Source of the DNA: Isochrysis galbana
Taxonomy: Eukaryota > Haptophyta > Isochrysidales > Isochrysidaceae
Assembly (NCBI GenBank): GCA_018136815.1
Contig: CM030937.1
Span: 5,102,632-5,166,631, forward strand
DNA length: 64,000 nucleotides
Reading direction: 5' to 3'
In this document: in pieces, positions 39,400-50,400 of the stretch
Position numbering within the stretch: the first letter of the stretch is position 1
Layout: each line of letters starts with the position of its first letter
Program-made: the position numbers and the translations under genes
Notes under the pieces: generated by a model
Database searches by the model: none
Told to the model about the DNA's origin: nothing
The model's input: only the letters and a program-made list of their open reading frames with translations

Positions 39400-40205
39400 C
39401 GCGAGCGCGCACGCCGTGCTGTGTCCCTCGTCTCCCTCTCTTCTCTCTCTTCTCTTCTCTCTCTTCTCTTCTCTCTCTTCGCTCTCATCCTATCTCTCTC
39501 CTCGCTTCTCTCTCGTCTCTTCTCTTCTCTCTCTCTCCGTCGCCTGATTTTTTCCGCCTCTCGCCATATAAATGCTGCCCCTTCTCTCCCTTTCTCTTCG
39601 TCCGCCCACTCTTCCTTCTCCCCTCCCCCTCCCCTCTCTCTCCTCCTAGTCTCTCCTCGCCCGCTCTCTAACCTTTCTCCTCCCAGGCGGTATCTCTCCT
39701 TCTCTCCATCTCTCTCTCTTTTCTCTTTTCCATCTTCTCCCTCGTCATCTTCTTCTCTTCCTCCCGTCGTACTACCTCGCTCCTCTTGTTGCTCGCGTCC
39801 GCCCCCTCGAACACTAGAATACACGTACCTCATATACAAAATAAACGAACTATGTGGAGGTCCGGGGCTTTGCGTGTGTCTCCACTTCCGCCCCCCCCTC
39901 TCTCTGAAATCCTCTCCTCTCTCCCCTCTCTCTCTCTCTCTCCCCGTCTAGAGTACTCTTTCGTCTCTCTCTCTCTCCTTTACTTTACTCGTAGGAGTCT
40001 CTATCTATGGCTCTCGACGAGGATCAGTACTCCTACTCGTAGATGAGGAGATTCCCACTCTTCCATATCCTCGATTCATAGTCCCCTCGCCGTGAACGCC
40101 GCCGTCCTCACGCTTCTCGCCCCCCTTGCTCACCTTTCCGTGGGGAGAGCACCCTCCTATGGGTACCTGCAGCCTGGCGGGGCCTAGGCTAATCTTATTG
40201 TGCTA
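39400..40205. other. Intergenic: long CT tracts
   Basis: 39421-39760 and 39890-39985 are CT/TC-rich (GA-rich on the minus sense strand), upstream of the Ariadne-like gene. ORFs here encode only S/L/F runs. Presumed promoter/5' UTR and low-complexity DNA. Confidence 0.6.
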
Positions 40206-40209
40206 GTGC

Positions 40210-40310
40210 TAGGGCGGTCAAACAGCTATTTTAACTTCTAAGGGTGAAAATTGACCAAGTCAAGATTGAGGATTCATTACGAGATTTTTGGATATGGTGA
40301 CTGGATAGGT
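40210..40310. mobile_element. Solitary TIR end of the 14.2-kb element family
   Basis: TAGGGCGGTCAAACAGC then TTAACTTCTAAGGGTGAAAA, TCAAGATTGAGG and GGATATG match the complement of 16190-16266 in order. The 8 bases outside differ from those at other ends, so this is an isolated or rearranged end. Confidence 0.7.
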
Positions 40311-40689
40311 GTAACTAGCACATATCCGGTGCCCTTTGGGCCCTAGACCCCCCACGGTAGCCCCCACAGCGATGCGTAACCAGAAAACGCGCAAATTGGC
40401 CCAGAAATCACTATCGCTATCGCTATCGCGGAGGGCCGACGTCCGACGCGAGCGCGGGCGAGGTCGGGCCGCTAATCGACGCGTCCCCGGCGCAGCGTGC
40501 CTCGGCCAGCCACAGCCATAAGCGTAGGCTGCCAGGAGCGCCTCCTACTGCCCCCCATGCCCGCCGCCGCCTCATCGCAAATCGCCCCCTCGCGTCCCTC
40601 GCTAGCGCGCCAACGGAGGGGTCCCGGAGCGCCCGAGTTAGGCGTGCGCCCGGGCGCGCTGCGAAAGCTTTCTTCGCCATCAGCCCCCT

Positions 40690-40750
40690 CCATGGCGACC
40701 AATCATAAGATATTAGTTGAGTAGCCGGAATCTTCAAATGTTCGTTTTTT
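40690..40750. mobile_element. Retroelement termini remnant
   Basis: The complement of a 5' leader (ACTAATATCTTATGATTGGTCGCC) lies directly beside a forward 3' tail (GTAGCCGGAATCTTCAAATG, T-rich). It looks like a heavily deleted element. Confidence 0.45.
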
Positions 40751-40810
40751 GTCGGAGGTTGGGTAATAATGAGAGATGAGTACGTGTAAATGTAAATGTA
40801 AATGTAAATG

Positions 40811-41450
40811 ATTGCGTACAACATAATGCATAATGCACAGTGCGATGCCATCCACCCGCCGTCCAAGACGTATCTGCCCATCCATAACCATAAACACCAC
40901 ACGAGTAATCAGATGAAAGCGGCAACTTCTACCATTCATGAATGACCCACCAACTACAAACCCCACTTGAGTGGTGTTCGAAATGCTTTATGCGTGACCG
41001 AACACGACTGAACACGACGACGAACATCATAACCCAGTGCACGAGCGGAGAGGAGCGTGGAGCGTGAGGCCGCTAGGGAGTCATCAACATTTGTTTGTTG
41101 CGCGACACTTACGTCCATCTCTCGGAGCCAAATGATTGCGTACAACATAATGCATAATGCACAGTGCGATGCCATCCACCCGCCGTCCAAGACGTATCTG
41201 CCCATCCATAACCATAAACACTACACGAGTAATCAGATGAAAGCGGCAACTTCTACCATTCATGAATGACCCACCAACTACAAACCCCACTTGAGTGGTG
41301 TTCGAAATGCTTTATGCGTGACCGAACACGACTGAACACGACGACGAACATCATAACCCAGTGCACGAGCGGAGAGGAGCGTGGAGCGTGAGGCCGCTAG
41401 GGAGTCATCAACATTTGTTTGTTGCGCGACACTTACGTCCATCTCTCTCG
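40811..41450. repeat. 324-bp tandem duplication (two copies)
   Basis: 40811-41129 and 41135-41453 are almost identical with a 324-bp offset (ATTGCGTACAACATAATGCA, ACGACGACGAACATCATAAC, ACATTTGTTTGTTGCGCGAC). Only one or two differences were noticed (caccacac/cactacac). Recent tandem duplication; no gene inside. Confidence 0.93.
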
Positions 41451-41643
41451 CCATGACAACCCTCACTATGCACGCGGCGGTGTGTACGGCGCTCCGCATT
41501 ACAACATGTGAGGGTGCGCCCCGGGCGCGATGCGACAGCGACGTCGGTTTCACTTTCAAGGCGCATGGAGTCGACGTGCAAGACACATTGACATCTTCGT
41601 GGACGGTGCGGGATCGCTCGATGGGGACTATCGCATGCGAATT

Positions 41644-44400
41644 TCATGCTGATATGCCGCCTTGCTGCTTTCGCATTACAGGTTTGAATTTTTCTAGAGC
41701 CGACTTATCAAAGCCGGCGGCGCCGATTGGCAACGACACGCCTAGGCTCGCCTTCTTGTGCAACGACGACTTACTAGCGGAGCTTGGGAGGGCGGTGATG
41801 GTCATGGTCGAGCCACGAAGGCCCCAACCCTCCGCGACATCCTGGCCACCTTTCGGAGACCTCGCCGGGAAAGGAGCGGAGGAGAGCGGACTAGCCGTGC
41901 CAGAGGGCAGTGCCCCCTTCACCACGGGCATGGACGGGCTTGCAGGGGACGCCTTGCCCGCCGACGGCCGTCGCGTCGGAGACGTCAGCAATCCTCCCGC
42001 CCGAGCTAGCAGTGTGGGTGGAGCCTTTGCTTCGGTGGCGAGACCGCCATTGGCAGCAGTGAGTGGAGCAGTCAATGGCATCACCACAGCCCGGTTGGCG
42101 GTGAGCACGGTCGGGGATCTCGGCGCTCGACCCCCTTGCGGGGTGAGCGGAGAAGTAGACCCGGGGGGCCAAGTCGCATTGACGGGAGAGGACGGCGGAT
42201 GCGCGCCAGCGCGATTCATGGGTGGCATTCGCGCGGGGGCCGGCTTCGTCAGCACTGGTGAATTGGCGGCCTGCTTGAGAGGTGGCAACGTCGGCGAGGC
42301 ATCCCGCAATAGGGGCTGCGTCGAGCCTTGAGAGGAAATGGCACTGTCCTTGCGCTCGGCGGCCTGCTTGGCTCCGCGGTGAACAAAATGATCGGAGCTC
42401 TTGATCTTCTTGACGGTGTCCATCGACCCTCGCCGATTGGCCAGTGGGGGCGGCGCACCAAACTCGCCCATGCGAGCGCCGCCAGCATTCCACTTTGGAG
42501 GATGGGATGAGGGCGCGGGACGTGACAGCGTTGTCTTGCTGCCTGAGGTCGGCCTCGCGTGCGGGTGCATGTAACGAACCTCGGAGAGGTGGCGCCAGAA
42601 GAGACCACCTTTCCCCTCGTCCGAGATGGCAATGCGCTTGAGCAGCCGCCACAAGAATGATGTGTACTCTTCCGCGGACACACCGTGCGTCCAGTGGTCC
42701 GCCAATTGGAAGATGGCGTCCATAAACTGCTCCCGACCGATGGTCTTGGCCGTGGGGCTCTTCGCGTCTTCCGCCCAGTCCTTCTCTGCCTCGTGACGCG
42801 CCTCCACTTCGAAAAAGTCGCGGAGCATGGCCTTACCTACGAGTACCATTATGCGAATGTACTCACGCTTGATGAGCTCGCACGCGTCCGAGCGCGAGGC
42901 CGACTGCTGCACTGAGCGTTGCGCAGTAGCCCACCACTCGTGCAGCGGTTCGAGCACGGCTGGATCGTGCCGCAGCTGCAGGCGCTGGCGGAGCACTTCC
43001 TCGTGATACAAGTCCTCGTTGCCCTGCAGAGTCAGACATAGCTTCTTGAGCTGCTTCTCCGTCTTGACCTCGAGCACGACGTTCTTGGGCATCTTAGACG
43101 TGTACGCGGCTGCGACCCACGTCGCGCGAGTGTCGTAGAGCAAGGCGATAAGGCGCAACCCGATGACGATTGTGCTGCGCAGGAACCTCCACCGAGCGCG
43201 GGCGAGTTTCCGCCGTTCGTCAGTTTCCTCTTCTCGCTTGGTTTCTTTCATGGCTGGCAACTCATCCGCGGACTCGTACTTAGCCTGAGAGAGCCGACGC
43301 CCCCCTTGGCTTAGGCGCGTCGAGGACGCTGCCTCGGCACCATGTGAGAGCCACCTGAAGGCCGACTTGCGCTTAGTCGGAGACGAGGACTCCCTGGAGG
43401 ACGGTGCGCCGCCCTCCTCCGAAAAGGCCTGCGACAGGCGCTTCCCGAAGCCCAACAACCAGCTAGTGCGCCTTGGCTTGCCCCCCATAGTACTATCCAG
43501 TGAAGTGCGCGGCGGCCTCGCTGGGCCATCCACCGCGATTGATCGACGAGCCTTCCCATCGCCAGATGGGTCGCAGATCTTGTCTAACGAGTCGAACTTC
43601 TCCTCGACCGCGTCTTGAGACGCGTGACGAGAGAATGCAGAAGCAAGGACGCGGAAGCTTAAGCGCTTCGGCGGCGATGCAGCCTTGGCTTCCTCGTCCG
43701 CATCTCCAAGGAGCGTATCCAATGTCATCCCAGCGGATGGTGACCCACTGGTGTCCTCTTGATTAACACTTAGCGCAGAGGCTCGGCGGCTGAAGCCGGG
43801 AATGAACGTACTAAGACGTCTGGTGGGAGACGGGCCCGCCTTGTGCCGCGTGTCGTTTTCTGCCCCGTGTGACATCGAGGTCCGGCGGCTGCGGCCGGAG
43901 CGCAAAAAGCTGATTCGCTTCGAAGGGGGCTGGGTCGCACCGGCTCGCACTTCGTCCTCCTGTGCGTTGGCCTGCAAGCTGCGGCGGCCTAGTCCTGGGA
44001 TAGACACACGTCGCCGCCCTCGGTGCACAGCAGGCGCCGAGTCGGCGTTGGCCTCGGCTGCTTGCCCAGGAGCCTGGACCCAGCTCAGCCGCCGATTGGG
44101 AGAGGGACCAGCGGCCAGCGGCTCTTGCTCAGCAGGCAAGGGCTGGTCGGCCTTCTCGAGCGAATTGCTGCTCTGGAACAGAACCGGGTCTTCTGTCTTT
44201 TTCCTACCCTTGGCCAGGTAGCCGCGCTTGGCATACGGTGCCTTGATCTGTGAGCCCTGCATGCCCGGCTCATTGAGCGCTCTGTCCACATCAGCGGATC
44301 CTTCGCCTGCGAGGCTCTCACCGTCAGCCGCATGGACCTCGAGGACACGGTTGTCGGTCAAGTCGGAGTGCACCATTCGTGCACGGGAAGGGGTTCGCAA
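41644..44400 (-). CDS. Large protein with a repeated R-R-x-S phosphosite array
   Basis: A single frame of 918 residues, from ATG 44400 or a methionine eight codons later. Residues about 95-370 contain a repeating module: P-x-R-R-x-S, a short hydrophobic spacer ending in G-F/G-R-x-R, then R-x-S (PNRRLSWVQA; GRRRVSIPGLGRRSLQ; SKRISFLRSGRSRRTS; TRRLSTFIPGFSRRAS; GGKPRRTSWLLGFGKRLSQA). These fit basophilic kinase consensus sites (PKA and relatives). Residues about 390-650 form a helical domain (RRKLARARWRFLRSTIVIGL, REQFMDAIFQLADHW, EEYTSFLWRLLKRIAISDE), a pattern also seen in the EF-hand/FN3 protein here. The C-terminus is Pro/Ser/Ala-rich with phosphosite-like KRR-free repeats. There is no catalytic motif. 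Function is unknown; a kinase-regulated scaffold is inference. Confidence 0.78.
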   Translation of the reverse strand: MRTPSRARMVHSDLTDNRVLEVHAADGESLAGEGSADVDRALNEPGMQGSQIKAPYAKRGYLAKGRKKTEDPVLFQSSNSLEKADQPLPAEQEPLAAGPSPNRRLSWVQAPGQAAEANADSAPAVHRGRRRVSIPGLGRRSLQANAQEDEVRAGATQPPSKRISFLRSGRSRRTSMSHGAENDTRHKAGPSPTRRLSTFIPGFSRRASALSVNQEDTSGSPSAGMTLDTLLGDADEEAKAASPPKRLSFRVLASAFSRHASQDAVEEKFDSLDKICDPSGDGKARRSIAVDGPARPPRTSLDSTMGGKPRRTSWLLGFGKRLSQAFSEEGGAPSSRESSSPTKRKSAFRWLSHGAEAASSTRLSQGGRRLSQAKYESADELPAMKETKREEETDERRKLARARWRFLRSTIVIGLRLIALLYDTRATWVAAAYTSKMPKNVVLEVKTEKQLKKLCLTLQGNEDLYHEEVLRQRLQLRHDPAVLEPLHEWWATAQRSVQQSASRSDACELIKREYIRIMVLVGKAMLRDFFEVEARHEAEKDWAEDAKSPTAKTIGREQFMDAIFQLADHWTHGVSAEEYTSFLWRLLKRIAISDEGKGGLFWRHLSEVRYMHPHARPTSGSKTTLSRPAPSSHPPKWNAGGARMGEFGAPPPLANRRGSMDTVKKIKSSDHFVHRGAKQAAERKDSAISSQGSTQPLLRDASPTLPPLKQAANSPVLTKPAPARMPPMNRAGAHPPSSPVNATWPPGSTSPLTPQGGRAPRSPTVLTANRAVVMPLTAPLTAANGGLATEAKAPPTLLARAGGLLTSPTRRPSAGKASPASPSMPVVKGALPSGTASPLSSAPFPARSPKGGQDVAEGWGLRGSTMTITALPSSASKSSLHKKASLGVSLPIGAAGFDKSALEKFKPVMRKQQGGISA

Positions 44401-45656
44401 GTCTCAGTCGTCGCCGAGCGGGCAGGCGGGGGCGGCTCGGTCGTTCCAGCCAGCTGCTGCTGCTGCTCTTCCCTCCTCCCCCGATGGCGGAGGGCTCGCC
44501 AGGGGGCGCGCCGGGGGTGCGCGGGGGGGGGGGGGGGGGGGGGGAGGGTCGAGAATCAGTTTCAGTTACAGTTACGCGTTAGCTCGTTCGTTGCGCGCGC
44601 GTCGCCGAAAGCCAAGCCAAAGGACTCTTCCGTGGGTGCGCTTAGAAGTAAGTGGTGGCTGGGTACGCGTGGAACCACCACCAAACTTCTAGGAGTACAT
44701 CATGCTCCATCCTCTTCTTTCGCGTGGGCTCTACGACGGGATCTGTGAGTGCCTCGCCAGACGTGGGGGGGGGGGGGGGGGGGGGGCGTGGGGGCCAAGA
44801 GTGTGCCTCGACTACCCCAGTCTCCTCCCTCGAACCCAGCGTGTTGTATTCATGTCAGCCTTGCTCTGACACTGACACGGCGCCGCCCACACTCACACTG
44901 CCCACGCAACCTGAAAGAGCAAAGCGCAAAGCGCTGATATCTGATGTCGTCACGTTGTCGCTATTTGCTATCCGTTTCCGTTGTCCGTTACCGCTATCGT
45001 TAATCGCTAGCCGCTATAACCGCTAACCGTTTACGTTGCACGCTGCACGAAATAATATTGCAATACTAAATACAAATACAGTCTGACGGCAGAGGCGGCC
45101 GCATCGCGCTTCACGCGATATCACTCTAGATGTGAAACACGGCAGGGGGGGACTCCAAACACAGCAAATGCGATCTGTTTTTGGCTTTTCTAGAACTAGA
45201 AACACGGGAAGCTCGCTAACACGGCATGCCGCGATAGGGAGGGCGGTTGAAACACGATGAAAACGGACTGTTTTTGGCCTCTGCACAAACACGATAAACC
45301 CGTGTTTACCATGTAGGGCGCGATAGCCCATCATTTCGAAAAGGAACAAAGGAACGGGCGGAAAAGGGCAGCCCATTATTTCTCTATTTCGAACAGGAAC
45401 AGGAACAGGAACAGGGCAGATACCAGATATGTAATCGTAAATTGTAAAAAATTATTGAGCTGTTTTTGGCGCAAGGAGCAAGCTAGAGCCTAAGAGCCTA
45501 AGCCTAAGCGGAGATCCAACTACCTTATTTCTTATTGTCTCTCTCTCGAGCGTCGAGCGCGCCGCCACCAGGCCTCAGCCCTCCCCCCACGCGTGCACGC
45601 GTGGCCAAAAGTAGAGCACATGGCACATGGGCCAACAATAAAAAATAATTACAACT
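44401..45656. other. Intergenic with poly-G runs and short repeats
   Basis: G runs of about 20 lie at 44522-44543 and 44766-44786. 45150-45310 shares the CTGTTTTTGGC motif with 4766-4850. 45390-45415 is an ACAGGA repeat. No gene is supported. Confidence 0.5.
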
Positions 45657-47151
45657 GTGGGAATATCGGCGGCTGCACTGAGCCGCTGGCCGATGCCGCA
45701 CGCCGACGCAGGTGAAGACGCAGGTGAAGATGTCCCAGCAGGCCCTGCAGAGACCCCGGCAGAGCCCGGGGGCGGGCGGGCGGGTCATCTGAGCGCCCCG
45801 GCTTGCATTAATGGTCATGTCTCGGGCCTAGGCTCCTTCAGACGGCGAAGGGGTAGCGTTGCGCACTCCCGGGGTTGCTCGAGTGCTGCATCGGCAAACT
45901 GCGAGGATGCTGCTGAGGCCCGCGGGCTCACGCCAATGCACCGCCTTTGCGAATGCGAGGCGGAGGCCGCCAAACGCAAGGAGCGCAACGACTCGTGGAA
46001 GACCACACCCCGTCCCAAATCAGCGCACGAGGCGCTAGGCAAAGCCCCTCCCAAGCAATGCGCCAGGTTCACCCAAGGCATCTGCCTCCGCAACAAGCGC
46101 GGGGTCCGCTGCAACCTATCCCACGAAATCCCGGGCGCGTGGATCGACAACAAGTGCACGATTCGCTGCCGCCTCCACCAGCATAAGAAACTCGCAGGGG
46201 TCTGCCTGAACGGCCCGACGTGCCTTTTCCTTCACCCGGAGTACGCGCTAGCATTGATTGCGACGCTTGCCCTGACCACCCAAAGTGCGAACACCCCCCC
46301 ACGGCCTAAACTCACCTTTGACTCCACCCTTGGATACCCAGGTGAAGGGCCCATCCGCCTAGCGACATACAACATAAACGGAACGAGAGGCGGCAAGCTA
46401 GCCGCCGTTCTGTCCCAGGCGCGTAAAGCCGGAGTGGATGTCCTTCTTCTTCAAGAACTCCACGCATATGAAGACGGATCCCACCTCCGACAACATAGAA
46501 CAGCGTCCCTCCTCCTCTCCAGGAGAGCTAGCGGACTCAGCGAGCGGAGTCGCGGTGGCGATCCGCGACTCGTGCAGCAGAGTAACCCCTAGGGTAGATA
46601 CGGTGAATGTCATTCTAAAAGGGAGATGTATATCAATTGATGCGGACATAGACGGAAAACTATATCGTTTTATCTCAATATACCTAAGCGCTAACCCGGG
46701 CTGCCCCAATATTTAAGGTGAACGACAAAGGTGTCCTCGCGATGAGCGTGAATCTGTCCCTGGTGGCACACGCACTCGACATAGCGGGAAAGCTAGCCTG
46801 AAAACCTGACGAACACCACACCTCACACCCCCCCCCCCAAAAAAACAACCCTAACAGCGTCGACCCGGTACATACATAACCCCAAGTCCGACACTTAAGG
46901 TAACCCCAACCCTAAATACCCCAATAGAAGCCGATCGCTCGATGGCGCGAGGGAAGGCCGAAGAGTCGACCGTCGGGGATCGGTGCACGCCGCCTGCCAC
47001 TGGAAACCCCGAGTACTGGGCCCCTAAGTAGAGCACAAGGGGACGAGCCGCGAGGCGAGTGCGAGGGAGTGAGAAGGGATGCGGGCGCGGCTGTCAGATA
47101 GAGGATGTCAGGGTCGCGCGCGCGGTGAGATTATTAAGAAGTTTTTTTTTT
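45657..47151 (+). mobile_element. LINE copy with CCCH zinc fingers and endonuclease start, frameshifted and truncated
   Basis: The frame 45657-46592 contains CCCH-type fingers (CARFTQGICLRNKRGVRCNL followed by SH; CLNGPTCLFLH) and then the opening of an exonuclease/endonuclease/phosphatase domain (IRLATYNINGTRGGKLAAVL and VDVLLLQELHAYEDG). The domain continues in another frame at about 46490-46716 (GVAVAIRDSCSRV; RFISIYLSANPG). No reverse transcriptase follows; instead comes a 3' region with CCCCTAAGTAGAGCACAAGG and the tail GAGATTATTAAGAAG plus T-run ending at 47151. It is a pseudogene of an endonuclease-bearing non-LTR retrotransposon. RNA-binding CCCH fingers in ORF1 are known in some LINE clades. 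Confidence 0.78.
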
Positions 47152-47157
47152 CTTCGT

Positions 47158-47542
47158 TGACTTCCTCTTCAAGTACGACCTGCACTCCCACTTCACATAC
47201 CACCAAGATCTTCGGCACGGAAAGTCGGCGGTCTTCACGGCAGTTGTTAAGCTTACAGCAGATGAAAGCAGCCTTCACGTCGCCGGCGCTGCAGCGCCCG
47301 CTGTTTTCAAGGAGATTGGTGACGCCCATGTGCTACTGTCTCGCATGTACCACAGGTCTGGCGCAAGCACTGCTCGCACAGTGCTGGCTGTCTTCTTCTA
47401 CAAGATCGGCAGGGAGCGCACGTGCACGTGTCTGGAATCAGCCGGAGTCGAGACGGACGAACAGCACGAGGAAACGCAGCAGGGTGAAATAGCGGAGGGA
47501 GCATGTTCGAGCGACAGCGACAACAACGTGCCCAGCCTCTGA
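47158..47542 (+). pseudogene. Coding-like fragment, no ATG, adjoining LINE tail
   Basis: A frame open from 47158 to the TGA at 47540 reads VDFLFKYDLHSHFTYHQDL, KSAVFTAVVKLTADESSL, VLLSRMYHRSGASTARTV, FFYKIGRERTCTCLESAG then an acidic tail (SSDSDNNVPSL). Composition is protein-like, but no start codon exists before the LINE tail. It may be the 3' part of a gene whose 5' part was displaced by the LINE insertion, or an exon. No family is recognised. Confidence 0.4.
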
Positions 47543-47865
47543 AAATGGGCCCCCCGCTGGCTTCATGTGTTCAGCGCGGGGCTGTTGTGTTGCTGCTGCA
47601 CTTCCGCTGCTGCGCTTCCCATGTCCGCATAAGTGAATGAATCAGCTTGAGGATCTTGTATTGAATAGAACGGGTGTGTGCGCGCGGGATTTGATGTGCG
47701 CGCGCGGGCTCCGCAGCTGTATGTGGCGTCGATGCCGCAGTTGGAGTGAAGGAGTGTGCGTGCAGTGCAGGTGCCTGCTTATTTTTTCCGATAACATGGG
47801 TGGTGTGCCCCACCACTTGATCAATTTTGGCTCTCAACTTGCAATCCCACGCGAGCACGATCAAC

Positions 47866-48006
47866 AGCCACCTTGGCGGGCTACTGGCCGCCCAGCGCGC
47901 CCCGTTCACCGTGTCTTCACCTGCACCTGCAGTTCCTGCACTCTCACCTTCACCTGCACCTTCACTGAAGAAAAAACTTCGGACCAGCACCTTCCCAGTT
48001 GGAAAA
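47866..48006 (+). repeat. 141-bp duplicated segment, copy 2
   Basis: It appears identical to 11023-11163, including the poly-A/GGAAAA end; flanks are unrelated. Confidence 0.8.
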
Positions 48007-50363
48007 TTTTTTTCTTCAACCCCCCCGATGCCGAAGAAAAATGACTGAAGGTGAGGGGGGGAAGCGGAAAGGGTAGTGGTTAGTTATCAGTCAGTGGGGC
48101 AAGGGGGTTGTGTCGAACACGCGATGACTACAGGCTCATAGGCAGAGGGCCGTTCGATCGAGCCGGCAGCTGACGCGGTCGTGGAAGGATCGTTGTTTGT
48201 TGCTTGCGGGAAGATGTCTGAAAGGTCATAGTAAGAGTCGGGTCTGACAGTGTCTGCCATCGAGCGCTACGAGCTACGAGCGATGAGGTAGACTGAAGGT
48301 CGGAGGATTGTGACGCGTGGCGTCGGAGAGTCGGAGAGTAGAGACGAGGGTAGCTAGCGAGCTAGTGGAAGAGAGAGAGAATGAGAATGAGAGCTTCTTA
48401 GGTCCGAGGTAGACACGGGAGACTACAACGCAAGGACACAATAAGTTCGAGGGTACAGAACCACACAAACTAAACCAAACGGGGCGAAAACTTACCACAC
48501 CTGGACGGACGGCCAGGCGTCGGCACCAGGGCAATTCAGCAACGCGCAGACATGCGACAGAGGGGTCGGCATAACGAGGACAGACCTCACTGGGGAGCTA
48601 CGACCGATGGACGAGAGAAGACAGAAGATAGTCATGGAACATTTGATGACACCGAGAGAAAGTAAGAGAAGAAGCGGTGTACCAATCGACGAGACCTTGA
48701 GGCTTAAAATAACCCGCAAGTTAGAAGTAAAAGTCTGTCATCGTATGGAATACGACAGGTTGTCTCTGGGCCTGGGTGCCGGGAAGTACAATAGGGGTGC
48801 ACCATTAAGAAAACAGAGAATTTTGTCCTCTATACTTTCCTTAGCGCTCGGCCGCGAGACCATAGGAGTTTCTTAAGCTGGGTTTCTTGCCCGGTTTGCC
48901 GAGAGCTACACAATATGTATAGAGGTTTCTTAGCGTGCTGCTTTCTTGTGATGGTGACCGGTGGCGCTTGTTGCTTGTTGTCCCCTAGTTTCTTGCTACG
49001 GCGGCACCTCGCACCTCGGCACCTTTCATCACCTTTTCCTCCTCCTCTCTCCTCTCTTCTTCGCTGTCTGATGAGCTTACGTTTACGTTGCGAAGAACTA
49101 GGTTTTTGCCAAGTTTTGCACTTAGAAAACAAGGGCGAGCGTGAAGATGAGTGACGAGCAGTGATCGCCGATCGCCAACCAGTACCCAACAGGCCGACAG
49201 GACCAGTTTCTTATCTATTATCTATGGCGGGGACGCTCTTGCGCCATAGACCATAGAGCTTTCTTAGCTCATGGACGGCCAATTTGCTTTTGGGGTGGTT
49301 TCTTAATGGTGTAGGGAGAGATCGTATCATGTACTCGTACTTTAGGCATCTTCAACAGTTTCTTTTTGCGGTCTCTCTCTTCACATCTCTATTCACTACG
49401 TCTCCGTCTCCATTCCCCACGGAGTGCGTGTACTTTCCTCGCTTCCTGCATCGACGTGCACCGTGCCCGTCCTCGTCCCCCTCACACACCACGCCCGCCG
49501 GCGGGCGTTTTTGCCCCCCTGTTCACAGCGTGTGTCGCTCGCCTCCCACCGCCCACGGGCCGTGGGGGAGGAGAGAGGAGAGAGGGGCCCGCCCGCCAGA
49601 GCTCTCCCGGTCATCTCCTCTCAGCTCCCGAGCTCCTCCGGCCTCTCCCTCCCTCCCTCCCTCCCTCTCCCTCCCTCCCTCCCTCTCTCTCCCTCCCTCT
49701 CTCTCTCCCTCCCTCCCTCCCTCCCTCTCTCTCCCTCCCTCTCTCTCTCCCTTCCTCTCCCTCTCTCCCTCTCGGTCTTTCTCTCTCCACCCTCCCTCCC
49801 TCTCCCCCTCTCCCCCCTCTCCTTCCCACGGACTGTGGTGGACGGGGCCGCCATCCTTCGAGGACGGGGCTTGCGGCTCGTCCACGGCGCGCGCGGAGGG
49901 GGGGGGGGGGGGGGGGGGAGGCGCGGGGGGGCGTTACTTCTCCGAGCACCAGCCCCCCCCCCCGCGCGCCCCCCCCCCGCCCCCTCCCTCCCCCCCCCCC
50001 GCGCGCCTCGCCTTCCCTCCCAGTCCGGCATCTCTCTCCGGCGTCCACTCCTTCTCGTCAAGAAGGCTCGGCTCCTCCCCCCCCCCCCCCACAACTCACG
50101 TAACGCGCCCGCCAACTCCTCTCTCTCTCCCTCTCGCTGCGTCCCAGCTCCCAAGTGAGGTAGAGAGCTTCTGCAAAGCCTCCGGAGAGAGGGAGAGAAG
50201 TAGGTCTAGCGTAACGACGGGCTCTGAGCAGAGTTTGCCCCCTCTCTCCGCACCCCTCGAGGGATTTCTTCTCTGCTCACCCCTCGAGAGATTAGATCTG
50301 GAAGGCGCTTCTTTCGCTGAGCCGGTGGCTTGAGTTCCGGCCTCGCGCGACACCGAGGGAACC

Positions 50364-50400
<37 letters not shown>

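Noticed and set aside
41381-42331. 316-codon plus ORF
   Set aside because: Antisense to the C-terminus of the R-R-x-S protein and starts within the 324-bp duplication.
49284-50333. 349-codon plus ORF and overlapping 240-codon ORFs on both strands
   Set aside because: Reading is almost entirely Ser/Pro/Leu or Arg/Glu/Gly from simple repeats; there is no domain and competing frames are equally open.
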